Source of the DNA: Aquificales bacterium
Lineage (GTDB): Bacteria; Aquificota; Aquificia; Aquificales; QOAS01
Reading direction: 5' to 3'
DNA length: 42,738 nt
Assembly (NCBI GenBank): GCA_012962155.1
Contig: DTXZ01000004.1
Coordinates: 1-42,738, forward strand
The notes below the pieces were generated by a model that made no database searches, was not told the DNA's origin, and saw only the letters and a list, made by a program, of their open reading frames with translations. Below are positions 34,801 through 42,687 of the stretch, one piece after another. Each line of letters begins with the position of its first letter. Within the stretch, counting starts at the first letter, position 1. Made by a program: the position numbers and the translations under genes.

Positions 34801-36113
34801 CCCTAAACAACCCCCGCCGGTTGGACGAAAACTTGGTTTCGGCCCAAATGGTTAGGAGAATTGCGGACCGCTGGGTGGGTTTCGAGCTGTCCCAACTTCT
34901 TCAGGAACACTTCAAGAAACCCTGGCTTAGCGCCGGAAGGGTTCAAACCCCCGTTCTAGGTTGGGTGATAGAGAGGGACAAACAATACCGAACCAAGAGA
35001 GGAGCGGTATTGGTATATCTACCCAATACGGAAAAGGAGAAAAGAAGGGTCTCCGTAAGTTGGGAATTTGAAGATAAAAAACTGGCAAGGGAATTTTACA
35101 AAAACCTAAAAGAGGTTGAGGTTAGGGTCGTTTCCAAACGCAAAGAGGAAAGGAAACCGGCCCCTCCCTTTACCACCGATACAATGCTCAAGGAAGCCAG
35201 CGAAAAACTACGCTTTAGCGCAAGTAAAACGATGAAATTGGCACAAGAGCTATTTGAAAGTGGCTTTATCACTTATATGAGAACCGACAGCACCCGCGTT
35301 TCCGACGTAGGAATAGCCATAGCCAAGGAATACATCGGCGAAAACTTTGGGAAAGAGTATTTCTATCCCAGACATTGGGGGGAAGGTGGAGCCCACGAAT
35401 GCATCAGACCGACCCACCCGTGGGATACCGAGGAAATCCGGTCAATGATGCTTAGCGGACAGATTCAGAGACTTACCGGCGACCACCTAAGGCTGTACGA
35501 ACTCATATTTAAACGCTTTATGGCCTCTCAAATGAGGCCTGCAACCGCCGAAGTTTCAAAGATAGAGGTAACCCCCCTTTTGGAGAGCGGAAATCTGCCA
35601 ACTCCAAAGGTTGAAAAGGAAGAGGTTACCGCGATTGTGGAGGACGGTTTTAACCTCCTTTTACCCTTGGACCTTTATTTTGTAAAGGAGGGAACTTTTA
35701 AAGTGGAAGAAGAACCGGACCAAAACCGGGAAAATGCCATAAAAGTCTACAAACTTGTACCTCTAGCCTACCCCTTTACCCAAGGAAGTTTAATAGAGGA
35801 GATGAAAAAACGGGGAATAGGACGCCCTTCGACCTATGCCCAAATAGTACAAAAACTGTTAGATAGAGGTTACGTCATAGAGAGGAAAAATTACCTTTTT
35901 CCCACCAAGCTGGGAAAGGAAGTTTATAGCTACCTTATACGGTTAAAGGCGGCGGAAAAATTCGTTAAGGAAGAATTTACGAGAATTTTGGAAGAACTAA
36001 TGGACAAGATAGAGAGGGGAGAGGTTCATTACATAGATGTTCTTAGAGATTTGTTTGAGGAAGTTTTGAAGGTTGAAATGGTCAGGAATAATAGGGAAGG
36101 AGATGAAAATTAG
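31890..36113 (+). CDS. rgy: reverse gyrase, interrupted by a mini-intein
   Basis: Introduces positive supercoils using ATP; the hallmark enzyme of hyperthermophiles. Layout: N-terminal zinc finger CPNC...CYKC (Cys13, 16, 31, 34); helicase-like domain with Walker A APTGIGKT (106-113), DEAD-equivalent VDDVDSF, and SGRTSRLYAGG; a latch region; type IA topoisomerase domain from about residue 630 with TOPRIM glutamate in VVVESPNKARTIANFFG, the metal motif GTDPD, and the active-site tyrosine in GFITYMRTDSTRVSD (Tyr1129 of the precursor, Tyr947 after splicing). A 182-residue intein splits TDPD from TEGEKIAWDL. Without it the protein is 1225 residues, within the normal range. No CXXC pair is seen where many homologues have a second zinc finger before the TDPD motif. 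Divergent from purL. Confidence 0.97.
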   Translation: MGEKIKAIFEKACPNCGGAISDYRLKKGLPCYKCLPKIEKEDSYLACLELSATQRLQGDFKEICQLSEATGDFSNFFKSIHKSPPWSLQIAWFKRFFLGRSFALLAPTGIGKTTFGLTLSFYLAREKRQKSYLIFPTRLLVEQALNKLRKMGVPEDYLLFFGEKPSVTKKQKEERLKRLRKGDFRILITTSMFLYRNIEEIPKGVFSLVFVDDVDSFLKTAKNIDKVLYLLGFSQEDIDWAFRIIRLRRDLSQRPDAKPEDWEKLREEEENLKKHAQRVRKGVLIVSSATSNPRSERIKLFRELLGFEVGRPLFYLRNVVDAYEDKFLGDQKVILNHKPLWDFVYQFVKKHPKGGLIYISQDRGKEEVDRLVEYLNSKGLKVVSYEKMDKHLQDYEEGRVNALVGIASYRNPLARGFDMPHVVRYALFVGVPKLKFTLKVEEHISHILWVLLALRPLLAKDGELKAKYLQKLDRWIERLRRYSYLSEEFIERNERLKEIIEKIRNEVREFIENPQILERIKESEEITLRWDEKEGYTLIVADVTGYLQASGRTSRLYAGGLTRGFSLVLVDDKKAFNNLRKKVKWFSDEIEFTPLDKVELEKLFEEIEKDRQKVVKFLKGEIPKGAKELIKPVLVVVESPNKARTIANFFGKPLRRRIGDIDVMEVSLGDKFLAVTASAGHIYDLIKKNEGNLFHGVIVEGSKTNPSHFIPVYEPIEQETPSGGVRDKEEIINSLRQAGLEVAEVYIGTDPDSITGDSKVLVKVGDEIKQITVEKLFEELKERHEVELRNGHEYLKPSDLYIPVVDRDFSVRFGRAKYLIRHKVRKPIYKITTQSGREIKITGDHSIFRLDENFTLQEEKPSQLREGDFIVVNSRLPEIKTGNLQPKGDYGRQIGDIFEDRIKKIELLPIEEQYVYDFETETQNFIANNILCHNTEGEKIAWDLYEILKPYNFNIRRMEFHEVTKRAIIEALNNPRRLDENLVSAQMVRRIADRWVGFELSQLLQEHFKKPWLSAGRVQTPVLGWVIERDKQYRTKRGAVLVYLPNTEKEKRRVSVSWEFEDKKLAREFYKNLKEVEVRVVSKRKEERKPAPPFTTDTMLKEASEKLRFSASKTMKLAQELFESGFITYMRTDSTRVSDVGIAIAKEYIGENFGKEYFYPRHWGEGGAHECIRPTHPWDTEEIRSMMLSGQIQRLTGDHLRLYELIFKRFMASQMRPATAEVSKIEVTPLLESGNLPTPKVEKEEVTAIVEDGFNLLLPLDLYFVKEGTFKVEEEPDQNRENAIKVYKLVPLAYPFTQGSLIEEMKKRGIGRPSTYAQIVQKLLDRGYVIERKNYLFPTKLGKEVYSYLIRLKAAEKFVKEEFTRILEELMDKIERGEVHYIDVLRDLFEEVLKVEMVRNNREGDEN
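34146..34691 (+). other. mini-intein in reverse gyrase (182 residues, precursor 753-934)
   Basis: In-frame protein-splicing element inserted between TDPD and TEGEKIAWDL, a stretch that is continuous in ordinary reverse gyrases. Block A is SITGDSKVLVKVGDEI with Ser as residue 1. Block B is GREIKITGDHSIF with the TxxH signature. Block F is YVYDFETETQNFIANN and block G is ILCHN, with penultimate His and terminal Asn; the +1 extein residue is Thr. Only about 60 residues separate blocks B and F, and no LAGLIDADG dodecapeptide or HNH pattern is visible, so the homing endonuclease is absent. Splicing competence is inferred from intact blocks. Confidence 0.93.
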
Positions 36114-36194
36114 ACCTTTTCCTACCTCCTTGTCTAAATTTATTTCCCCTTTCTTTCCTTTAGCCGTCCCGTTAAGTTTAAATTAATCTTTCCT

Positions 36195-37319
36195 ATGAAG
36201 AAAGAGAGATTATTTACACCGGGACCGGTTCAAATTCCCGAAAGAGTTTTAAAGGTTTTGGGTGAGCCTATAATCCACCACCGCACTCCGGAGTTTAAGG
36301 AAATTTTTGCCTACACAAGAGAGTTGTTTAAAAGGCTGGTGGATAGCCCAAGCGATAACTTTGTCTACTTTGCCTCCAGCGGAACGGGTGCTATGGAGGC
36401 GGCGGTTGCCAACTTTTTTAAACCCGGGGAAAAAGTAATAGTAATAAACGCGGGTAAATTCGGCGAAAGGTGGGTTCAAATAGCCAACACCTATGGGTTA
36501 GAAATTGTAGAACTGAAATACGAATGGGGGAAATCGGTAGATATAGACCAACTTAAGGATTCTTTAGATAGAAACCCTGACGCTAAGGGTGTTTTGTTTC
36601 AAATTTCGGAAACCTCCACGGGTGCCTACCACGATTACAAAGCCATAGGAGAACTCTGTAAAAATAGGGATACTTTGGTTGTTGCGGATGCGATAACCAC
36701 CTTGGGAGTTTACAACATAAAACCCCAACAGGAGGGGATAGACATTCTTATAGGTGGTTCCCAAAAGGCATTAATGCTTCCGCCGGGACTTTCCATACTT
36801 TGGTTCTCCGAAAGAGCGGAAAAGAGGTTAAACCCGAAGGGCTATTACTTTGATGTTAAAAAAGAGGTTAAGAAACAAAAAGATGCGACAACAGCCTATA
36901 CCCCCGCGGTAAGTCTAATTATCGGCCTCAGGGAAAGTTTGGAAATATTGCTTGAGGAAGGAATGGAGAATGTGGAGAAAAGACACCGTATTATGAGTGA
37001 AGCAACCCGCAAAGCGGTAGAGGAATTGGGATTCAAAGTGCTCCCCGAAAAACCCGCAATTTCCGTTACCGCGATATTATCCGAATTTGCGGAAAAGCTT
37101 AGAAAAGAGATGCTAACATTGGGGGTTAGAACCGCGGGAGGACAAGACCACCTAAAGGGTAAACTTTTTAGAATTTCCCACATGGGTTATTTGGATATGT
37201 TAGACCACTTCAGTGCGATAGGAGCTTTGGAACTGGCAATGGTCAAGGTGCTTGGTAAAACCGACCACCTCGGAAAGGGAATAAGGGCATTCCAAAAAGC
37301 TATCGTTATAAATGGGTAA
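36195..37319 (+). CDS. class V aminotransferase (serine/alanine-glyoxylate or phosphoserine type)
   Basis: A 374-residue PLP enzyme of the serine-pyruvate/alanine-glyoxylate aminotransferase group. It opens LFTPGPVQIPERVL and IIHHRTPEFKEIF, typical of this group, with the cofactor lysine Lys191 in GGSQKALMLPPGLSILW, the PLP aspartate in VVADAITTLG, SGTGAMEAA for phosphate contact, and a C-terminal FRISHMGYLDMLDH. In thermophilic autotrophs members of this group have been proposed to act on phosphoserine, serine, aspartate or glyoxylate, so the substrate is open. The ATG lies in the loop of an inverted repeat (TCTTTC-CTATGAA-GAAAGA) and no Shine-Dalgarno is present. It follows rgy by 81 bases and is convergent with aclA. 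Confidence 0.85.
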   Translation: MKKERLFTPGPVQIPERVLKVLGEPIIHHRTPEFKEIFAYTRELFKRLVDSPSDNFVYFASSGTGAMEAAVANFFKPGEKVIVINAGKFGERWVQIANTYGLEIVELKYEWGKSVDIDQLKDSLDRNPDAKGVLFQISETSTGAYHDYKAIGELCKNRDTLVVADAITTLGVYNIKPQQEGIDILIGGSQKALMLPPGLSILWFSERAEKRLNPKGYYFDVKKEVKKQKDATTAYTPAVSLIIGLRESLEILLEEGMENVEKRHRIMSEATRKAVEELGFKVLPEKPAISVTAILSEFAEKLRKEMLTLGVRTAGGQDHLKGKLFRISHMGYLDMLDHFSAIGALELAMVKVLGKTDHLGKGIRAFQKAIVING

Positions 37320-37330
37320 AGTTTGTAAAA

Positions 37331-37377
37331 CCCTTTTTCTAGTCTTTTTTCAAAAATTTAAATATTAAGAAAAAGGG
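37331..37377 (-). terminator. possible hairpin terminator between aminotransferase and aclA
   Basis: A perfect 10-base inverted repeat, CCCTTTTTCT and AGAAAAAGGG, separated by 27 AT-rich bases which could fold further. On the minus strand the stem is followed by only four T residues; on the plus strand it is followed by A residues. It lies in the only gap between two convergent genes and most likely serves aclBA, but it is not a canonical terminator. Confidence 0.4.
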
Positions 37378-37389
37378 AAAAATTTCGGA

Positions 37390-39240
37390 TTATTCCCCTT
37401 CGGGTCTTTCCACAATGTAGAGGATGTCATCCCAAGGATGCCTGTAGAGAGGCATACCGAGGCGTTTTTCATCCAAGATATGACCAATAAATCCTATAGA
37501 CCTTCCGAGAACGAAGAAGGCGTTAAAGGCTCCCGCCTCTATGAGTTCCTCAATTTCCTTATCGCTGTAACCGAGAGCTTTAAACATATCTACGAGCAAC
37601 ACTCCGATGGTTCCGTCCACGTTGAGAATGAGGTTTTCTTTCTTTGCGGTTGTAACCTTTTCAACTTCTAGAGCGTAGTCTAAGTATTCCGTGCTGGGGA
37701 AATGTTTTTTAGCGTAGTTTTTGAGAAGTTCAACCCTTTTATCGGGGTTTTTAACAGACTTAATCCTGTGTCCGATACCGGGAATGTTTTTCTTCTCCAC
37801 GTTCTTCATATAGTCAACAAACTCATAGGGGTCCATGCCTTTGTCTTTTGCCATTTTAAAGTATTTGGCGGCACCGTCAATCGCTCCACCGAACCTGGGA
37901 CCTATGGTTAGAATTGCGGTAGCCAGTGCCGACATTAGGTCTTTACCCGCCCTGGCGGTAACCCTCGCATTGTGGGCTCCCGATACCGCGGGCCCGTGGT
38001 CTGCAACAATCTTAATAACCATATCTATAAAGTCGGAAGCCCATTTGGGGAACTTGCGCCTAAACCACAGGAGTCCTATAACATCCGCGATGGAGTAACC
38101 CTTTTCAACAACTTCGGAAATGGGTATTCCGCAGTAGGTAGCCTCTTCGCCCCTATCGTCGGAAATTGTGCATACAAAGTGGCTGGGCCTTCTAACCTTT
38201 CCTTGGGCGCGCAATTTGTTGTAATCTTCGGGAATGGGAGGAACTTCGGGTTCTTCAATTTCGGTTATTTCGCCTTTTGCCTTAAGTTCTTCGTAAACAC
38301 CCCTAATTAACTCGGGCAGGTCGTTGAAAGATTTGGGAACCAATGCCCCCGCTTCCCTAAGGGCTTGGTTTTTAGCGTCCGCCGTTTCCCTTTCCGCACC
38401 AGCTTTAGCACCGGCGTGCCCGAATTGAACTTCACCACCGAAATGTTTGGCAATGGTTCCGATACACCAGGCGATAACTGGTTTGGTTATTTTCCCGCTG
38501 GCTATAGCATCCGCAACTTTGTATTCCAGTTCTCCACCAACCTCTCCGAGCATTATCATAAATTTGATTTGGGGGTTTTCCTGGAACCTAAGCAGATGGT
38601 CTAAGAAATCGCTTCCGGGGAATCGGTCACCACCTATCGCAATACCTTCAACAATACCGTTTGCGTTTCTTGCGATAACATTGGCAAGCTCGTTAAACAG
38701 TCCCCCCGAGCGGGTAACAAGTCCAACGCTTCCGGGACGGTGGAGTTTCGCCTTTACGATGTTTTGAAGGGTTCCCCCCGCGTTACCTATTCTGAAAGCT
38801 CCCGCCGCTATTCCACCGACGGTAGCGGGGCCTATAATCCATTTACCCAGAGACTTAGCCTTTTCCCTCATTTCGAGGGCGAATCTTTCGGGGATTCCCT
38901 CCGCCGTTATAGCTACAGTCCTTATAGTGGGAATGTCAAGCGCTTCCATAGTAACCTTGTAAGCGGTTCTAAAGGATGCGAAGTTTACTAGAACATCGGC
39001 TTCGGGATGAGCCTCTGCCGCCTCTTGGCTAGACCTGTAGATAGGTATCAAAATTTCACCGGTTCCGTAAAAGAATTTTTCAAATTTTCTATTTTGGGTG
39101 GGGGCGACTATTGCCACGATAGAGGGGCTTCTACCCACGAGGTAGTCGTAATCAAGCATCCTCTGAATTGCATTAGGGTTGAGGTTCCAAAAGATTGCCT
39201 TTGTATTCCTGTCAAACAAAAGATATTCGGGTTTTGCCAT
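37390..39240 (-). CDS. aclA: ATP-citrate lyase, large subunit (AclA)
   Basis: Catalytic subunit of ATP-citrate lyase, the key cleavage enzyme of the reductive TCA cycle: citrate + CoA + ATP to acetyl-CoA + oxaloacetate. The N-terminal half is a succinyl-CoA synthetase alpha-like CoA-binding domain with the phosphohistidine loop QFGHAGAKAGAERETADAKN (His275). The C-terminal half (from about residue 345) is a citrate-synthase-like lyase domain with DHGPAVSGAHNARVTARAGK and GPRFGGAID. At 616 residues it matches the bacterial two-subunit enzyme, not the fused eukaryotic one. GGAGG lies 8 bases before the ATG. It follows aclB by 54 bases. Confidence 0.97.
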   Translation of the reverse strand: MAKPEYLLFDRNTKAIFWNLNPNAIQRMLDYDYLVGRSPSIVAIVAPTQNRKFEKFFYGTGEILIPIYRSSQEAAEAHPEADVLVNFASFRTAYKVTMEALDIPTIRTVAITAEGIPERFALEMREKAKSLGKWIIGPATVGGIAAGAFRIGNAGGTLQNIVKAKLHRPGSVGLVTRSGGLFNELANVIARNANGIVEGIAIGGDRFPGSDFLDHLLRFQENPQIKFMIMLGEVGGELEYKVADAIASGKITKPVIAWCIGTIAKHFGGEVQFGHAGAKAGAERETADAKNQALREAGALVPKSFNDLPELIRGVYEELKAKGEITEIEEPEVPPIPEDYNKLRAQGKVRRPSHFVCTISDDRGEEATYCGIPISEVVEKGYSIADVIGLLWFRRKFPKWASDFIDMVIKIVADHGPAVSGAHNARVTARAGKDLMSALATAILTIGPRFGGAIDGAAKYFKMAKDKGMDPYEFVDYMKNVEKKNIPGIGHRIKSVKNPDKRVELLKNYAKKHFPSTEYLDYALEVEKVTTAKKENLILNVDGTIGVLLVDMFKALGYSDKEIEELIEAGAFNAFFVLGRSIGFIGHILDEKRLGMPLYRHPWDDILYIVERPEGE

Positions 39241-39294
39241 ATTTTAGACCTCCGCAATTTTTAGCTAAGTATATAAAAGAAAAAAGTGAACGAA

Positions 39295-40614
39295 TTAAGA
39301 AGAGCTTTCCGCCTTTTCATCGTCTACGAGAGCTTTTTTAACTATAGCGGTCATGTGGGTTTCGGGACCGTAAACCTCTATTGGAAGGCCCAATTCTTCC
39401 GCCGCCTTTTTAATTCTTGCGAGACCTATTTCGTAGTTGGGCCCCCCCCTTCTTACGTAGATTTTTACACCAACCTCTTTTAGTTTGTCCGCGTATTCCT
39501 TCATTGCGTCTATAATTCCGTCAAAGGTTTTGGCTACGTCGGTAAAGTTTGCTATAGCCCCACCGATGATTAGTATTTTTGGTTTGCCGGATTTGTGTTT
39601 TTGTCGGGTCATAAGGTCAAAGAGGGTTTTAACGTATTCTCTAGTTTCCGTTCGGGAAGGGTTTCCGGAATATTCCCCGTAGTTTGCCAATTCTTTAACA
39701 AATCCCAGGTCAGCTACGGTATCGGAGTAAACAACCGATGCACCTCCACCCGCAATTAGGAGCCATACCCTACCTTCGGGATTGAGAACGGTAAGCTTCA
39801 GGGAAGCACCGGATTTTTCGTCTAGTTCTTTAATGTATTTCTCTTCGGGGGTCAGTTCCCTACCGAACCCCGCGGGGAAGGTTACATCCCCCCATTTTCT
39901 TCCTGCAACGAATTGGGCGGTGTCGTCCAATCTTGCAACCATATCAAGGGGGAATACCTTGTTGTCCTTTAACACTAAGGGGTTAATCTCCAAGTATGCA
40001 AAGTGGAGGTCTTTAAAGTATTTATAGAGCCTTTTAACAAATTCTGTGTAATTTTTTTTATCCTCTATTTCTTCGGGAATATTTTCCTCTATTAGTTTGA
40101 AAGCTTCCTCTTCACTTGCCAGAATGGGAATAGTTACTTCTTTAACCTTATCCCAGTTTTCCTCTACCTCTATACCACCGAATGCGGACATAAAAATCTT
40201 ATCACCTTGTTCGGAGAGTGTCATTGCCACGTAATACTCCTCCTTTTGCTCGTGGGGAATGAAAGGTTCAACTATAAAGTGGGTAAGTTTCCCCTTTACA
40301 CCCTTTATTTCTATCTCTTCCCCCATTTTTTCTTTAATCCATTTTTTGACGTCCTCCCAAGTAACGTCTCCGGGGGTGTTTATCTTGTAAAGAACCAAAC
40401 CGAGTTTCCCCCTTTTTCCAAAGAGCATGTCGGGTTTTGCAACCAAAGGGGTTTCCTTAACCCAAGGGTGTTCCTCGGGAATTTTATCCAAATCGGTTTC
40501 GGGGGTTATTAATATGCTTTTAAAGTCGTACTCAAATTCGCCGCCGAAGTAGTCTTTCCAGTTTTTAGCTAAGATTCTTTTGGCGTCAAACTCTCTGATA
40601 GCTCTCTGAGCCAT
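39295..40614 (-). CDS. aclB: ATP-citrate lyase, small subunit (AclB)
   Basis: ATP-grasp/citrate-binding subunit partner of AclA, similar to the succinyl-CoA synthetase beta chain. The N-terminal ATP-grasp part includes LVAKPDMLFGKRGKLGLV, HFIVEPFIPHEQKEEYYVAM and LEINPLVLKDNKVFPLDMVARLDD; the C-terminal ligase domain includes LLIAGGGASVVYSDTVADLG, NYGEYSGNPSRTETREYVK and ILIIGGAIANFTDVAKTFDGI. At 439 residues it is slightly longer than the green sulfur bacterial subunit. AGGAGG lies 5 bases before the ATG, one of the best ribosome sites in the window. First gene of an aclBA pair, divergent from murI across about 50 bases in which no convincing promoter was identified. Confidence 0.97.
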   Translation of the reverse strand: MAQRAIREFDAKRILAKNWKDYFGGEFEYDFKSILITPETDLDKIPEEHPWVKETPLVAKPDMLFGKRGKLGLVLYKINTPGDVTWEDVKKWIKEKMGEEIEIKGVKGKLTHFIVEPFIPHEQKEEYYVAMTLSEQGDKIFMSAFGGIEVEENWDKVKEVTIPILASEEEAFKLIEENIPEEIEDKKNYTEFVKRLYKYFKDLHFAYLEINPLVLKDNKVFPLDMVARLDDTAQFVAGRKWGDVTFPAGFGRELTPEEKYIKELDEKSGASLKLTVLNPEGRVWLLIAGGGASVVYSDTVADLGFVKELANYGEYSGNPSRTETREYVKTLFDLMTRQKHKSGKPKILIIGGAIANFTDVAKTFDGIIDAMKEYADKLKEVGVKIYVRRGGPNYEIGLARIKKAAEELGLPIEVYGPETHMTAIVKKALVDDEKAESSS

Positions 40615-40664
40615 GCTTTCCTCCTGGCAAAAAAGGTTTTTTGTTAAAACTCTCTATTTTAATA

Positions 40665-40685
40665 ATGGAAAGTAAGCCTTTCCAT
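40665..40685 (+). promoter_or_regulatory. inverted repeat starting at the murI start codon
   Basis: ATGGAAAG-TAAGC-CTTTCCAT, a perfect 8-base inverted repeat whose first three bases are the murI ATG. It also lies 51 bases upstream of the divergent aclB start. It could form an mRNA hairpin that hides the murI start codon or be a protein-binding operator for the divergent pair; chance is possible. Confidence 0.35.
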
Positions 40686-41456
40686 ACTTTAAAAGTTGGA
40701 GTTTTTGATTCGGGATTGGGCGGTCTTACCGTTCTTTCCGAACTGACTAAGGTTTCTTCGGGAGTAAAGTTTTTTTACTTGGGAGATACCGCCCGCGTTC
40801 CTTACGGAATTCGTTCCGACGAAACTATCGTGGAGTATTCTTTGGAATGCGCCCGCTTTCTTTTGAAATTTGGAATAGATGTTTTGGTAATAGCTTGCAA
40901 CACCGCCAGTGCAAAAGCCACCGAATCTTTAAAAAAAGAATTTCCCTTTTTGAAAATATTTGAGGTTATAACTCCGGCGGTGGATGTTGTTTCCGTTACA
41001 GCCAAAAGTAGCGTTGGAATAATTGGAACCCCGGCAACGGTAGAAAGCAACGTTTACCTAGAAAGGTTGGAATTTTTAAATCCCTCTTTGGAAATTTTTC
41101 AAAAACCAACCCCCCTTTTGGTTCCTCTCGTTGAAGAAGGTCTCACCGACGGAAAGGTGGTCTTTGAAGTTTTGAAACACTACCTTTGGGAGTGGAAAGA
41201 AAAAATAGATACCCTACTACTCGGTTGTACCCATTATCCACTTTTGGAGTATTCAATAAAAAAGCTATTCCCCCACTGGGGGATAGTAAATAGTGCCAAA
41301 CCTTTGGCCCAAAAACTAAAACCTATTTTAAACTTTGGAGGTAAAAACGAAATAAGACTTTACTTTACCGATAAAACCGCCTTTTTAGAGGAAATGGTAT
41401 ATAGGATTCCCTTAAAAGGGAAGATAAAGAGATTGGAAATAGGAAATTTACTTTAG
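40665..41456 (+). CDS. murI: glutamate racemase
   Basis: Makes D-glutamate for peptidoglycan. The two catalytic cysteines are Cys78 in VIACNTASA and Cys188 in LLGCTHYPLL; the N-terminal VGVFDSGLGGLTVL, GDTARVPYG and EVITPAV are family motifs. The ORF track begins at TTG 40641; ATG 40665 (MESKPFHTLK, 263 residues) is preferred because family members begin shortly before the GVFDSG strand, although no Shine-Dalgarno precedes either. The 3' end overlaps the convergent peptidoglycan-binding gene by 9 bases. Divergent from aclB. Confidence 0.95.
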   Translation: MESKPFHTLKVGVFDSGLGGLTVLSELTKVSSGVKFFYLGDTARVPYGIRSDETIVEYSLECARFLLKFGIDVLVIACNTASAKATESLKKEFPFLKIFEVITPAVDVVSVTAKSSVGIIGTPATVESNVYLERLEFLNPSLEIFQKPTPLLVPLVEEGLTDGKVVFEVLKHYLWEWKEKIDTLLLGCTHYPLLEYSIKKLFPHWGIVNSAKPLAQKLKPILNFGGKNEIRLYFTDKTAFLEEMVYRIPLKGKIKRLEIGNLL

Positions 41457-42554
41457 ATTTTTGACTTCACAAATCTCGTAATTTTTAGCTAAATTATTTA
41501 AGCCCATAGCTTGAAGGGTTTCAATGGAGATGTTTCCGGCGGGCAAGTTGTGGTCAACTTGGAATTTAACAACCGCCGCCATGGTGTCCTCGTCAAGTTT
41601 TCCATTAATAGTTCCCTTGTAATAACCCAACTCTTTAAGCTTCCTTTGAATAATCTTGATTTCTTCCGGTTTGAGGTTAACGTCACAGAGAATAGCATCC
41701 CATATAACTTCGGGCCCTTTGACCATAAAGGTTTTGCTCTTTACATCGTATTTGGGAGGCATAGGCTCTTTCGTACAGGTTGCATCCCTAACCAACTCTT
41801 TAATTTTTATAATCTTATACTCCGCGGGAACCAGTATTTTCTTACACTTGGGAGGTTCAACTAAAACTTTTCTCGTTACGGTTATATATTCTGCGGGAAC
41901 TTCTACTTTACAGTACACTCCATTTTCGTAAGTCCATATAGGTCTGGAGGGAGCAAGAAGAATTTTTTCCGTTTTTACTTCATACTTAGGAGGAATTACC
42001 TCTATTTTATGATAGGGGGGTCTTACAAGGATTTTTTTCTCAATTTCTTTAAACTGGGCTTCCTTTATTTTTACTTTTAAACCGCCATCCTCTTTAATAT
42101 ATTTTACTGTAATTTTCTTATATGTAGGAGGTTTAACCAATTTACCGTAACAGCATCCTACAGGAGCATTTTGAGGGTAACTTACTACGGGAGATTTTTC
42201 TTTAATCAAAGATTTAATAATCTGGAGTAGCTCTTGGGGAGATTTTTCCTTATAAGGTCCCCAATCGGTGTAAGTGGTTTCTGTTCTTTTAACAACCGTT
42301 TTGTCCTGTTTAATCCCTTTAGTTGAAAGATTTTCAGCCTTTGGAGCCTCTTTAGAAAACTCATCTACCGGTAGCCGATTTTCTTTTGAAGTTTTTTGTT
42401 CTTTTTGGATTTCAGATTTGAAGCAAGCTTCTTCATCCTGGAAGAGGAGATATCCACCGTCATCGCAAGAAGGTAAAACCTGAACCGCATTTGTTATTCC
42501 ACCACTTACAAATATACCGCAGCAAAAAATAGCAACTAAATTTGGCCTTTCCAT
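41448..42554 (-). CDS. secreted repeat protein with C-terminal peptidoglycan-binding domain
   Basis: 368 residues. An N-terminal signal peptide (LVAIFCCGIFVSGGITNA) is followed by a Lys/Glu/Ser-rich linker to about residue 125. Then come imperfect repeats built on P-P/A-x-Y-x-V-x-x-K-x-L-V: VIPPKYEVKTEKILLAP, VEVPAEYITVTRKVLVEPP, ILVPAEYKIIKIKELV, PMPPKYDVKSKTFMVKGP. The first and last units carry an extra Trp-and-Cys extension (IWTYENGVYC, VIWDAILCD). The C-terminus (about 293-351) is a PG_binding_1-type domain: EIKIIQRKLKELGYYKGTINGKLDEDTMAAVVKFQVDHNL. It is expected to be periplasmic and anchored to peptidoglycan; function unknown. TATAAT lies 10 bases before the ATG without a good -35. 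Overlaps the end of murI by 9 bases. Confidence 0.8.
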   Translation of the reverse strand: MERPNLVAIFCCGIFVSGGITNAVQVLPSCDDGGYLLFQDEEACFKSEIQKEQKTSKENRLPVDEFSKEAPKAENLSTKGIKQDKTVVKRTETTYTDWGPYKEKSPQELLQIIKSLIKEKSPVVSYPQNAPVGCCYGKLVKPPTYKKITVKYIKEDGGLKVKIKEAQFKEIEKKILVRPPYHKIEVIPPKYEVKTEKILLAPSRPIWTYENGVYCKVEVPAEYITVTRKVLVEPPKCKKILVPAEYKIIKIKELVRDATCTKEPMPPKYDVKSKTFMVKGPEVIWDAILCDVNLKPEEIKIIQRKLKELGYYKGTINGKLDEDTMAAVVKFQVDHNLPAGNISIETLQAMGLNNLAKNYEICEVKNLK

Positions 42555-42600
42555 AACTTTTATATTATAGAGTAAGTGTCCTAGGTTCTTTTGTCAGAGT

Positions 42601-42687
42601 TGGTGCGGGCGCCGGGAGTCGAACCCGGACGGCCTTACGGCCAGCGGATTTTAAATCCGCCGCGTCTGCCAGTTCCGCCACGCCCGC
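42601..42687 (-). tRNA. tRNA-Leu (anticodon TAA)
   Basis: 87 bases including an encoded CCA. The acceptor stem GCGGGCG pairs with CGCCCGC and the discriminator is A. The anticodon arm is GCGGA-TTTAAAA-TCCGC, with TAA at the anticodon, reading UUA. There is a long type II variable arm (TGGCCGTAAGGCCG) and a GGGTTCGACTCCC T arm. The high GC of stems and encoded CCA fit a thermophile. It lies 46 bases upstream of the secreted repeat protein on the same strand. Confidence 0.96.
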
